From positions 1 to 8,783 of the forward strand of contig JASHTO010000297.1 in NCBI GenBank assembly GCA_030040515.1: a stretch of 8,783 nucleotides of DNA, in the 5' to 3' direction. Shown here in pieces: positions 1 through 6,087 of the stretch; position 1 is the first letter of the stretch; every line of letters begins with the position of its first letter. The notes below the pieces were generated by a model. The model made no database searches, was not told where the DNA came from, and saw nothing but the letters and a program-made list of their open reading frames with translations. Position numbers and translations under genes: made by a program. The DNA comes from Terriglobia bacterium (GTDB lineage Bacteria > Acidobacteriota > Terriglobia > UBA7540).

Positions 1-2
1 AG

Positions 3-44
3 GCGCTCGCGGCGCAATCGCTGAGTCGCTCCACCAATGCTTGA
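3..44 (+). CDS. possible 3' end of an upstream gene (partial)
   Basis: One plus-strand frame is open from the window edge to a TGA at 42-44 and ends with the residues ALAAQSLSRSTNA, with ordinary-looking codons. This would be the tail of a gene convergent with tyrS. Only 13 codons are visible, so no family can be named. On the minus strand an ATG at 46-48 also opens a frame to the edge, but it has no ribosome binding site, so the reading of this edge is uncertain. Confidence 0.2.
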   Translation, partial: ALAAQSLSRSTNA

Positions 45-64
45 CCATAGTTCGCGAAATGGTC
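43..64. terminator. weak inverted repeat between convergent gene ends
   Basis: GACCAT (43-48) and ATGGTC (59-64) can pair across a 10-base loop that contains the palindrome TTCGCGAA. It sits exactly between the possible plus-strand stop at 44 and the tyrS stop at 77-79, the place expected for a shared bidirectional terminator. There is no T tract on either side and the stem is only 6 bp, so this is tentative. Confidence 0.25.
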
Positions 65-76
65 GTCACGACGCTG

Positions 77-1339
77 CTATTTTGCAGGGAATTTGAACCT
101 GAACCGGCTTTGTTTGCGCCCCACCTTGAAGGCGATGTCGATGAAGTCGCCATTACGTGGGTAGACTGAGGGGTCAAAATCGCTCGCCGGGTTTGTCACT
201 TTTTTCCAAGTCGGATTTTCCAAGTTTCCTACCGCCAATGAGACTGCCCCAGCTTTGATTTGGCGCTGAGCGTCACTTTTGGAGCTACACATCCCCTGTT
301 CCACAAGCCATGCGTCAAATCGGTTAACCATTCCCACTAGATAGAGGGGTTGAAGATTTGGATCTACACCCTTGTTTTGGAATTTCGCTTCAAAATCCTT
401 CTGCGCCTGCTGGGCGGCATCAGCGCTGTGAAAATCCGTGATAATCCGCCGCGCCAGGGCTTTCTTGACATCCAGCGGATGCTCTTTGCCCGACGTCACA
501 GCGTCCTTTAATTGTTCAATCTGCGCAGCGCTCATGTCCGTGAGCAGCAGGTAGTAGCGCCACATCATTTCGTCCGAGATGGACATGAGCTTGCCGAACA
601 TTTCTGCGGGTGGCTCATCGATTCCGACGTAATTCCCCAGCGACTTGGACATTTTCTGCACGCCGTCGAGTCCTTCCAGAATCGGCATGGTCATGATGAC
701 CTGCGGTTCCTGGCCGTATTCGGGCTGAATATCGCGCCCGACGAGCAGGTTGAATTTCTGGTCGGTGCCGCCGAGTTCGACGTCGCATTGCAACGCGACG
801 GAGTCGTAAGCCTGCGAGAGGGGATAGAGCAGCTCGTGCATGGAAATGGGCCGCTGTTCCTTCATGCGTTTCGTAAAGTCGTCGCGCTCCAGCATGCGCG
901 CCACGGTGTATTTGGAACAGAGCGTCACCCACTCTCGCCCGGTGAGTTTGCCGAGCCAGCGATTGTTGAAGTCCACCACGGTCTTCTGTGGATCGAGAAT
1001 CTTGAAGACCTGCTTCTTGTAGGTCTCAGCGTTCGCGGCAATTTCCTCCGGCGACAAAGGCGGGCGGGTGATGTTGCGGCCGGAAGGGTCGCCGATCATT
1101 CCCGTGAAGTCGCCGATCAGGAAAATCACCGTGTGGCCAAGATCCTGAAAGTGTTTGAGCTTTCGAATCAGGACGGTGTGGCCCAGGTGGATGTCCGGTG
1201 CGGTGGGATCAAACCCCGCCTTCACGCGCAGCGGCTTGCCGGTCTTCGCCGAGCGCTCCAGCTTGGCCCGGAGTTCTTCCACGCGAATGGTCTCCTCCGC
1301 GCCTTTGGTCAGGTATGCCAGTTGTTCGTCAAGAGTCAT
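77..1339 (-). CDS. tyrS: tyrosyl-tRNA synthetase
   Basis: This cytoplasmic class I aminoacyl-tRNA synthetase activates tyrosine with ATP and charges tRNA-Tyr. The 420-residue product carries the HIGH-type signature HLGH (residues 51-54) inside GFDPTAPDIHLGH, the GGTDQ stretch (190-194) that helps bind tyrosine, and KMSKS (229-233), which stabilises the transition state. An S4-like RNA-binding domain follows from about residue 345 and includes a short extra segment around 374-395. Length and motif spacing fit the complete bacterial enzyme of the type found in Haemophilus (TyrZ-like subgroup, judged from memory). The ATG lies 34 bp after the purN stop with only weak Shine-Dalgarno character, which fits translation from a shared purN-tyrS message. 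No T-box or other leader signal is visible in that gap. All catalytic motifs are intact. Confidence 0.96.
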   Translation of the reverse strand: MTLDEQLAYLTKGAEETIRVEELRAKLERSAKTGKPLRVKAGFDPTAPDIHLGHTVLIRKLKHFQDLGHTVIFLIGDFTGMIGDPSGRNITRPPLSPEEIAANAETYKKQVFKILDPQKTVVDFNNRWLGKLTGREWVTLCSKYTVARMLERDDFTKRMKEQRPISMHELLYPLSQAYDSVALQCDVELGGTDQKFNLLVGRDIQPEYGQEPQVIMTMPILEGLDGVQKMSKSLGNYVGIDEPPAEMFGKLMSISDEMMWRYYLLLTDMSAAQIEQLKDAVTSGKEHPLDVKKALARRIITDFHSADAAQQAQKDFEAKFQNKGVDPNLQPLYLVGMVNRFDAWLVEQGMCSSKSDAQRQIKAGAVSLAVGNLENPTWKKVTNPASDFDPSVYPRNGDFIDIAFKVGRKQSRFRFKFPAK

Positions 1340-1373
1340 AAGAATGGTCTTCGGTCAGCTTAATGGTTGAGCG

Positions 1374-1973
1374 TTACTTGCGCAAGACGCGCCGCCCATC
1401 GAACTGCAGCTTATCTTCGAGCAGCAGGCAGATGGCTTCCGAGTAGATGCGGTGCTCTTCTTTCAGAATGCGGGCTGCAAGAGTCTGTTCCGTGTCGTTG
1501 TCCTCGACCGGCACAACCGCCTGGCATACGATGGGTCCGGTGTCAACGCCTTCATCCACCAGGTGGACTGTGCAACCCGAAAATTTCACGCCGTATTCAA
1601 GGGCCTGCCGCTGCGCATTCTCACCCGGGAATGCAGGAAGGAGAGCTGGATGCACATTCAGAATCCGGCGAGGAAACTCGCGCACGAAAGCAGGGCTCAA
1701 AATGCGCATAAAGCCTGTCAGACACACCAGGTCGACGCGAAACTCTTTGAGCACGGCCACCACTTCACGATCGAACGCTTCGCGCTCCTTGCCTTTCGAG
1801 GGGATGCAGCGGGTTTGGAGGTTCATTTCCTTCGCGCGGGCCAGCCCCAGTGCCTCAGGCCTATTGCTGATCACCACAGCGATTTCCGCAGGAACCCGGC
1901 CGTCGCGCACATTGCGCGCTATGGCTTCAAAGTTCGAGCCGCGGCCGGAAAGAAGGATTCCCAATCTCTTCAT
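1374..1973 (-). CDS. purN: phosphoribosylglycinamide formyltransferase (GAR transformylase 1)
   Basis: This cytosolic enzyme transfers a formyl group from 10-formyltetrahydrofolate to glycinamide ribonucleotide, the third step of purine synthesis. The 199-residue length is normal. The phosphate-binding SGRGSN stretch is at residues 9-14, and the catalytic residues Asn106, His108 and Asp144 fall in NVHPALLP and VDEGVDTGP; the numbers coincide with those of the E. coli enzyme as remembered. The FPGENAQRQALEYG segment after the active-site loop is also typical of the family. The MKRLGILLSG start is the natural one, with only a weak GTGAG about 8 bases upstream. It reads in the same direction as tyrS and lies 34 bp upstream of it, so the two are probably co-transcribed. 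No other pur gene is visible. Confidence 0.95.
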   Translation of the reverse strand: MKRLGILLSGRGSNFEAIARNVRDGRVPAEIAVVISNRPEALGLARAKEMNLQTRCIPSKGKEREAFDREVVAVLKEFRVDLVCLTGFMRILSPAFVREFPRRILNVHPALLPAFPGENAQRQALEYGVKFSGCTVHLVDEGVDTGPIVCQAVVPVEDNDTEQTLAARILKEEHRIYSEAICLLLEDKLQFDGRRVLRK

Positions 1974-2045
1974 TGAAATAACTCACAAAGGGATTTTTTC
2001 CGCAGCCTCATCAGGAGCCTGGAGACATGCCTCAGTATTCCGTCC

Positions 2046-2078
2046 ACTATACTGGGTCGAATCTCCTTTACATGTCAA
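2046..2078 (-). promoter_or_regulatory. candidate purN-tyrS promoter
   Basis: Read on the minus strand there is a perfect TTGACA (2073-2078) and downstream a TATAGT (2046-2051). The two hexamers match sigma-70 boxes, but the spacer is 21 bp, longer than the usual 16-18, so they may not work as one promoter. The predicted leader to purN would be about 65 nt. Confidence 0.3.
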
Positions 2079-2087
2079 TTCCTGGCT

Positions 2088-2099
2088 CCAGCGCGCTGG
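2088..2099. promoter_or_regulatory. 12-bp palindrome at the -35 position of the M20 gene
   Basis: CCAGCGCGCTGG is a perfect palindrome. Counted from the predicted start at 2134 it covers about -46 to -35, where a regulator could sit. It lies in the divergent region shared with purN. A 12-bp palindrome can arise by chance in GC-rich DNA, so function is only a possibility. Confidence 0.25.
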
Positions 2100-2118
2100 C
2101 AATGCGCCGCGCCGGGTT

Positions 2119-2134
2119 TGATATAATGCCGGGA
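2119..2134 (+). promoter_or_regulatory. extended -10 promoter giving a leaderless mRNA
   Basis: TG at 2119-2120, one base, then TATAAT at 2122-2127 is a perfect extended -10 element. Six bases (GCCGGG) separate it from the A of the ATG at 2134, so a start at the usual seventh base coincides with the initiation codon. There is no good -35 box, as expected for extended -10 promoters, and no purine-rich ribosome binding site before the ATG. Confidence 0.7.
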
Positions 2135-3570
2135 TGCATCGACATGTTCTCAAGACCTTGTTCCTAGCGGCCGCGACCATGGCATGTGCCGCGCCGTCTT
2201 TGCGGGCCCAGGTTGATGACGCTACGCGTCAGCTTGCTCGCGATATTTTCAAGCAATTGATTGAAATCAACACCACGGATTCCGTGGGCAGCACCACTGT
2301 GGCTGCGGAGGCCATGGCAAAGCGGCTGCGCGACGCGGGCTTCCCTGCCAGCGACGTGGTGGTGCTTGGCCCCAATCCCCGCAAGGGCAACATGGTGGCG
2401 CGTCTGCACGGGACGGGAGCGCATCCGCCTGTGCTCCTGATCGGGCATCTCGACGTGGTGGAAGCGCGCCGCTCCGACTGGACCACCGACCCCTTCCAGT
2501 TCATCGAGAAGGACGGATACTTTTATGGCCGCGGCACGCAGGATATGAAGAGCGACGATGCCATCTGGGTGACCGAATTCATCCGCCTGAAGCGTGAAGG
2601 TTATAAACCGGATCGCGACCTGATTCTGGCGCTGACCGCGGACGAAGAAGGGGGAAAGTTCAACGGCGTGAATTGGTTGGTTCACAACCAACGCAACCTT
2701 ATTGACGCGGAGTTCGTGCTGAATTCCGATGGCGGCGGCGTGGACACCGATGACGGCAAGCCCGTCATTGTGTCCATGGACGCCAGCGAGAAGCTTTACG
2801 CGGACTTTCAGCTTACGGTCACGAACCCAGGCGGGCACAGCTCGTTGCCGGTGCCAGACAATGCGATTTACCATCTCGCCGATGCGCTCGTTCGCCTGGA
2901 AGATTATCAATTCCCCGTTGAGCTCAATGACGTTACGCGCGCTTATTTTGAACGCATGGCTTCCGTCGAATCCGGGCAGGTGGCGGTAGACATGCGCGCC
3001 GTGGTGAAGACCCCGCCGGATCCGGCCGCCGTGGCGCGCCTTTCACAGGATCCGCTTCAAAACGCCACGCTGCGAACTACCTGCGTGGCCACGCGCCTGG
3101 ATGCGGGACTCGCCAACAATGCTCTGCCAGAAACCGCCCGCGCCATCGTGAACTGCCGCATCCTCCCCGGGCACACGCGCGAGGAAGTTCGCCAGGATCT
3201 GATTCGCATCTTCGCTGATCCCAAGGTGGAGGTCCGTTATGTTGATGAGACGGGCCGCGTGCTCGATAGCGCGCCCAACGCAGAGGCACTGCCACCCGTC
3301 AAGCTGCGGCCCGACGTCATGAGCGCACTCGAGAAAGTCGCCGGTGAAATGTGGCCAGGAACGCCGGTTGTTCCCACCATGGCCACCGGCGCCTCCGACG
3401 GGGTTTACACCAACGCGGCCGGAATGCCCACCTTTGGAATTTCCGGTGTGGCCATCGATATGAACGATGTTCGCGCCCACGGCCGCGATGAGCGCTTGCG
3501 GGTGGATTCGTTTTACCAGGGAGTGGATTTTTACTACCGTTACTTGAAGACCCTCACATCCGGGAATTAG
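2134..3570 (+). CDS. secreted M20 family zinc metallopeptidase/deacylase
   Basis: A two-zinc hydrolase of the M20 peptidase family (CPG2, ArgE/DapE, carboxypeptidase S relatives) that probably removes an amino acid or acyl group from a peptide-like substrate outside the cytoplasm. The 478-residue protein begins with a signal peptide (basic MHRHVLK, hydrophobic core, likely cleavage after SLRA near residue 25). Metal and catalytic residues are all present: His105 and Asp107 in GHLDVV, Asp137 in GTQDMK, Glu171 and Glu172 in TADEEGG, Asp199 in NSDGG, and His449 in RAHGRDE. The middle of the chain (about 216-345), with GGHSS at 233-237, is the lid/dimerisation domain. The start is fixed by the overlapping extended -10 element, which predicts a leaderless mRNA. 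It is divergent from purN and converges on the next gene with 22 bp between stops. The exact substrate cannot be read from the sequence. Confidence 0.9.
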   Translation: MHRHVLKTLFLAAATMACAAPSLRAQVDDATRQLARDIFKQLIEINTTDSVGSTTVAAEAMAKRLRDAGFPASDVVVLGPNPRKGNMVARLHGTGAHPPVLLIGHLDVVEARRSDWTTDPFQFIEKDGYFYGRGTQDMKSDDAIWVTEFIRLKREGYKPDRDLILALTADEEGGKFNGVNWLVHNQRNLIDAEFVLNSDGGGVDTDDGKPVIVSMDASEKLYADFQLTVTNPGGHSSLPVPDNAIYHLADALVRLEDYQFPVELNDVTRAYFERMASVESGQVAVDMRAVVKTPPDPAAVARLSQDPLQNATLRTTCVATRLDAGLANNALPETARAIVNCRILPGHTREEVRQDLIRIFADPKVEVRYVDETGRVLDSAPNAEALPPVKLRPDVMSALEKVAGEMWPGTPVVPTMATGASDGVYTNAAGMPTFGISGVAIDMNDVRAHGRDERLRVDSFYQGVDFYYRYLKTLTSGN

Positions 3571-3592
3571 CGGAGTCATGGGACACCATCTT

Positions 3593-4288
3593 TTAAAGAC
3601 TGTTGATGTCCGGGACCTCGAGAACTTTCTTGGGTGCCCCCCGCTTGGCGGCAATGAGCATGGCTCGACCCAGTTGCTCCGTGGTGGTGACATACCGGGG
3701 AAATAGAATTTTCATCAAGGGAAGTAATGGCCGCATGACCGCGTAGGAGAGTCGGTAGACAGCGGTCCTTGACTTGATATCATGTCGTGGCACAATCAGT
3801 GCAGGTCGGAACATATACGCTGCCTTGAAGGGCAATCGCAGCAGGGCGTTTTCAGTTTGTCCTTTGACGCGTGCCCACATGGTGCGGCCCTGTTCGGTGC
3901 TGTCTGTGCCGGCGCCCGAGATGTAAATGAAGGTCATCTGTGGATTGACCTTCACCAGCGTCTCGGCCGCAGCCATGGTGATTCCGTAGGTGATGTGTCG
4001 ATAATCTTCTTCGGACATTCCCACGGAAGATACGCCCAGGCAAAAAAAGCACCCATCGAATCCACCCAGTTCCTTTTCGAGGGGCGAGAAATCGAGAAAG
4101 TCTTTGTGAACAACCTCCCGAAGTTTCGGGTGTTGCTGCGCCGTGCTGCTGCGGGCAATGGAGAGGATGCTCGCAACCTCAGAGTCCAGCAGGCATTCGC
4201 GCAATACGCCCTGCCCAACCATTCCTGAGGCGCCGAAGAGGATTACCTTCATCTGTGGCATTTGAAACTTTTGACCCTCACCCGACAT
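3593..4288 (-). CDS. NAD(P)-binding epimerase/dehydratase-like protein (atypical SDR)
   Basis: A Rossmann-fold protein of the NAD-dependent epimerase / NAD(P)H-binding group, close in pattern to HTATIP2/YbjT-like atypical short-chain dehydrogenases. The nucleotide loop GASGMVG is at residues 19-25. SGAGTDSTEQGR (124-135) and the Lys of MWARVKG (Lys142) occupy the usual active-site region, but the position of the classical catalytic Tyr is Trp138. It may therefore bind NAD(P)H without normal SDR chemistry. The substrate is unknown. Length is 231 residues from the first ATG. The family normally starts at MKVILFGASG, so Met13 (ATG at 4250-4252) or Met10 could be the real start; the upstream Met is favoured only because a TACAAT box lies just before it. 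The stop lies 22 bp from that of the M20 gene, and the gene is divergent from the SDR gene. Confidence 0.82.
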   Translation of the reverse strand: MSGEGQKFQMPQMKVILFGASGMVGQGVLRECLLDSEVASILSIARSSTAQQHPKLREVVHKDFLDFSPLEKELGGFDGCFFCLGVSSVGMSEEDYRHITYGITMAAAETLVKVNPQMTFIYISGAGTDSTEQGRTMWARVKGQTENALLRLPFKAAYMFRPALIVPRHDIKSRTAVYRLSYAVMRPLLPLMKILFPRYVTTTEQLGRAMLIAAKRGAPKKVLEVPDINSL

Positions 4289-4293
4289 CTTTG

Positions 4294-4299
4294 ATTGTA
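4294..4299 (-). promoter_or_regulatory. candidate -10 box for the epimerase-like gene
   Basis: TACAAT read on the minus strand matches five of six -10 bases and lies five bases before the upstream ATG at 4286-4288. The message would be almost leaderless if that ATG is used, or have a leader of about 26-35 nt if Met10 or Met13 is used. No -35 box is visible. Confidence 0.3.
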
Positions 4300-4315
4300 C
4301 GGCACGGATGTGCCG
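4300..4315. promoter_or_regulatory. dyad symmetry in the divergent gap
   Basis: CGGCAC and GTGCCG are perfect inverted halves around GGAT. The dyad abuts the candidate -10 of the epimerase-like gene and its last base is the first base of the SDR gene's Shine-Dalgarno run, so it could be an operator for both genes or an mRNA hairpin next to the SDR ribosome binding site. Confidence 0.35.
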
Positions 4316-4332
4316 GAGGAGGAGAGATTATC

Positions 4333-5085
4333 ATGGCACAGAAACTATCGGGCAAGGTCGCCGTCGTGACCGGTGCCTCGAAGGGAATTGGGGCATCTAT
4401 TGCCAAGCACTTGGCGGCGGAAGGCGCGGCGGTTGTCGTGAATTATTCCAGCAGCAAAGAAGGCGCTGACCGCGTGGTGGCGGAGATCACCGGGAAAGGC
4501 GGCAAGGCCATCGCGGTGAAAGGCGATGTTTCAAAGCAGGCGGAGATCGAGAAGCTCTTTGCGGAAACGAAGAATGCCTTTGGCCGGCTCGACATTCTCG
4601 TCAACAATGCAGGAATTTATGAGTTCGCTCCGCTGTCCGGTGTGACCGAAGGGCACTTTGACAAGATGTTTGACCTCAACGTTCTCGGGCTGCTTCTGAC
4701 CTCGCAGGAAGCGGCAAAACATTTTGGTCCTGAGGGGGGCAGCATTGTGAACATCAGCTCAATTGTGAGCACGCTCGCTCCGGCGAATTCGTCGGTTTAC
4801 AGTGCATCCAAAGCGGCCGTGGATGCAGTGACGAAGTCGCTGGCGAAGGAGCTCGGCCCGCGCAAGATTCGCGTGAACGCCATCAATCCCGGGATGGTGC
4901 AGACGGAAGGGTGGTACGCTGCGGGTTTCGGCGAGAACGAATTGAGCAAGCAGGTGCAGGCGAGCACTCCGCTCGGCCGCCTCGGACGGCCGGAGGACAT
5001 TGCGCCCGCCGCAGTGTTTTTCGCTTCTTCCGATTCTTCCTGGATCAGCGGCGAAACGCTGATGATTGCCGGTGGATATCGTTAA
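4333..5085 (+). CDS. SDR family oxidoreductase (FabG-like)
   Basis: A classical short-chain dehydrogenase/reductase that interconverts an alcohol and a ketone with NAD(P)H in the cytosol. The 250-residue protein has the cofactor loop TGASKGIG (13-20), NNAG (91-94), Asn116 in FDLNV, Ser143 in NISS, and the catalytic YSASK (Tyr156, Lys160), with PGMVQTEG near 187-193. The frame is open further upstream, but the ATG at 4333 is the right start: it follows the strong purine run GGAGGAGGAGAG (4315-4326) and begins just before the first strand of the Rossmann fold. It resembles the 3-oxoacyl-ACP reductase / glucose 1-dehydrogenase branch, but the substrate cannot be assigned and no fatty-acid genes adjoin it. 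It heads a same-strand run with the pirin and channel genes, 72 bp upstream of the pirin. Confidence 0.92.
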   Translation: MAQKLSGKVAVVTGASKGIGASIAKHLAAEGAAVVVNYSSSKEGADRVVAEITGKGGKAIAVKGDVSKQAEIEKLFAETKNAFGRLDILVNNAGIYEFAPLSGVTEGHFDKMFDLNVLGLLLTSQEAAKHFGPEGGSIVNISSIVSTLAPANSSVYSASKAAVDAVTKSLAKELGPRKIRVNAINPGMVQTEGWYAAGFGENELSKQVQASTPLGRLGRPEDIAPAAVFFASSDSSWISGETLMIAGGYR

Positions 5086-5117
5086 GCATGATTCAAGAGG
5101 GCTCTGATCGATAACGT

Positions 5118-5133
5118 CCTGCATCGATGCAGG
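5118..5133. promoter_or_regulatory. 16-bp perfect palindrome before the pirin gene
   Basis: CCTGCATCGATGCAGG is identical on both strands. It lies 32 bp after the SDR stop and 13 bp before the pirin Shine-Dalgarno sequence. It could be an operator for a dimeric regulator of the pirin-channel unit, or an mRNA hairpin. No T run follows, so it is not a standard terminator. Confidence 0.45.
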
Positions 5134-5157
5134 CGCATCTCAATTCGGGAGGTCAAC

Positions 5158-6063
5158 ATGTCTCTTCGACCAATCAAGCGATTGAGCCGCTCCAAGCCGA
5201 CGCTGGAAGGCGCGGGAGTGCATCTGCGGCGCGCGTTCGGGTTTGGTAACACTTCGGACTTCGATCCATTTCTTCTTCTCGATGACTTTCGCAATGACGT
5301 TCCGCAGGATTACCTTGCGGGATTCCCGTGGCATCCGCATCGGGGCATCGAGACCATTACTTACGTGCTCGCCGGAACAGTAGAGCACGGCGATAGTATT
5401 GGAAACCGGGGAGCCATTGGCGCCGGTGATGTGCAATGGATGACGGCGGGGAGCGGCATCATCCACCAGGAAATGCCCAAGGGCGACGTTGCGGGCCGCA
5501 TGCACGGGTTTCAGTTGTGGGGGAACCTGCCCTCCTCGCTCAAGATGACCTCGCCGCGTTACCAGGAAGTCAAAGCGTCCGACATTCCGGAAATGAAGGA
5601 TGATGATGGCACGAGCGTGCGGATCGTGTGCGGCACCTTCTGGGGAAAAAACGGTCCGGTGGATGGCGTTGCCGCTGAACCGATTTACCTCGATGTGTCG
5701 GTGCCGCCCGGCAAGAGGAAAACCCTGCCGGTTGAGACTTCGCGCCACGCTTTCGCCTACGTTTTCGGTGGGAACGGAAAGTTTTGCAACGCCTCGGGAC
5801 CGCTCGCCGTTCCGACGGAGGCCATGGGCTGGGCGGACACGCACCCGCCCACCGAGGCGGACAATCGATCGCTCATTTTGTTTGATCGCGGTGATGAGGT
5901 AATGGTGCAGGCGGGCGAGGACGGCATCCGATTTCTCCTGATTTCCGGAAAGCCCTTGGAGGAACCTGTCGCCTGGTACGGTCCCATCGTGATGAATACG
6001 CAGGAGCAACTCCGGCGGGCCTTCGAAGAGCTTGAAGAGGGGACTTTCTTGAAGAACAAATGA
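5158..6063 (+). CDS. pirin family protein (bicupin)
   Basis: A metal-binding double cupin of the pirin family. Members bind iron and some have quercetin 2,3-dioxygenase activity; others act as redox-sensitive binding partners of other proteins. The 301-residue chain has the four expected N-terminal cupin ligands, His59 and His61 in PWHPHRG, and His103 and Glu105 in IIHQEMP. The HGFQLW stretch (116-121) follows and the C-terminal cupin holds the family's GPIVMNTQEQ segment (275-284). The start is set by GGGAGGT at 5147-5153, five bases (incl. spacing) before the ATG. The gene lies 72 bp after the SDR gene and 24 bp before the channel gene, so it is probably co-transcribed with the latter. Whether it is a dioxygenase or a regulator cannot be told from sequence. 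An opposite-strand open frame of similar length over this gene is a GC-rich shadow. Confidence 0.93.
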   Translation: MSLRPIKRLSRSKPTLEGAGVHLRRAFGFGNTSDFDPFLLLDDFRNDVPQDYLAGFPWHPHRGIETITYVLAGTVEHGDSIGNRGAIGAGDVQWMTAGSGIIHQEMPKGDVAGRMHGFQLWGNLPSSLKMTSPRYQEVKASDIPEMKDDDGTSVRIVCGTFWGKNGPVDGVAAEPIYLDVSVPPGKRKTLPVETSRHAFAYVFGGNGKFCNASGPLAVPTEAMGWADTHPPTEADNRSLILFDRGDEVMVQAGEDGIRFLLISGKPLEEPVAWYGPIVMNTQEQLRRAFEELEEGTFLKNK

Positions 6064-6087
6064 CACCCATCAGGGGATACTAAAAGA

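Noticed and set aside
512..1363. Plus-strand open frame of 283 codons over tyrS
   Set aside because: It is a shadow of the clearly conserved tyrS frame; its protein shows no recognisable motif and has no ribosome binding site.
2164..2910. Minus-strand open frame of 248 codons over the M20 gene
   Set aside because: Antisense to intact M20 motifs, with no domain pattern or start signal of its own.
3571..3592. Terminator between the convergent M20 and epimerase-like genes
   Set aside because: Only a 4-bp ATGG/CCAT stem can be drawn in the 22-bp gap and there is no T run on either strand.
5140..6066. Minus-strand open frame of 308 codons over the pirin gene
   Set aside because: It is as long as the real gene, but the plus frame carries every pirin metal ligand and a good ribosome binding site; long antisense frames are common in GC-rich DNA.
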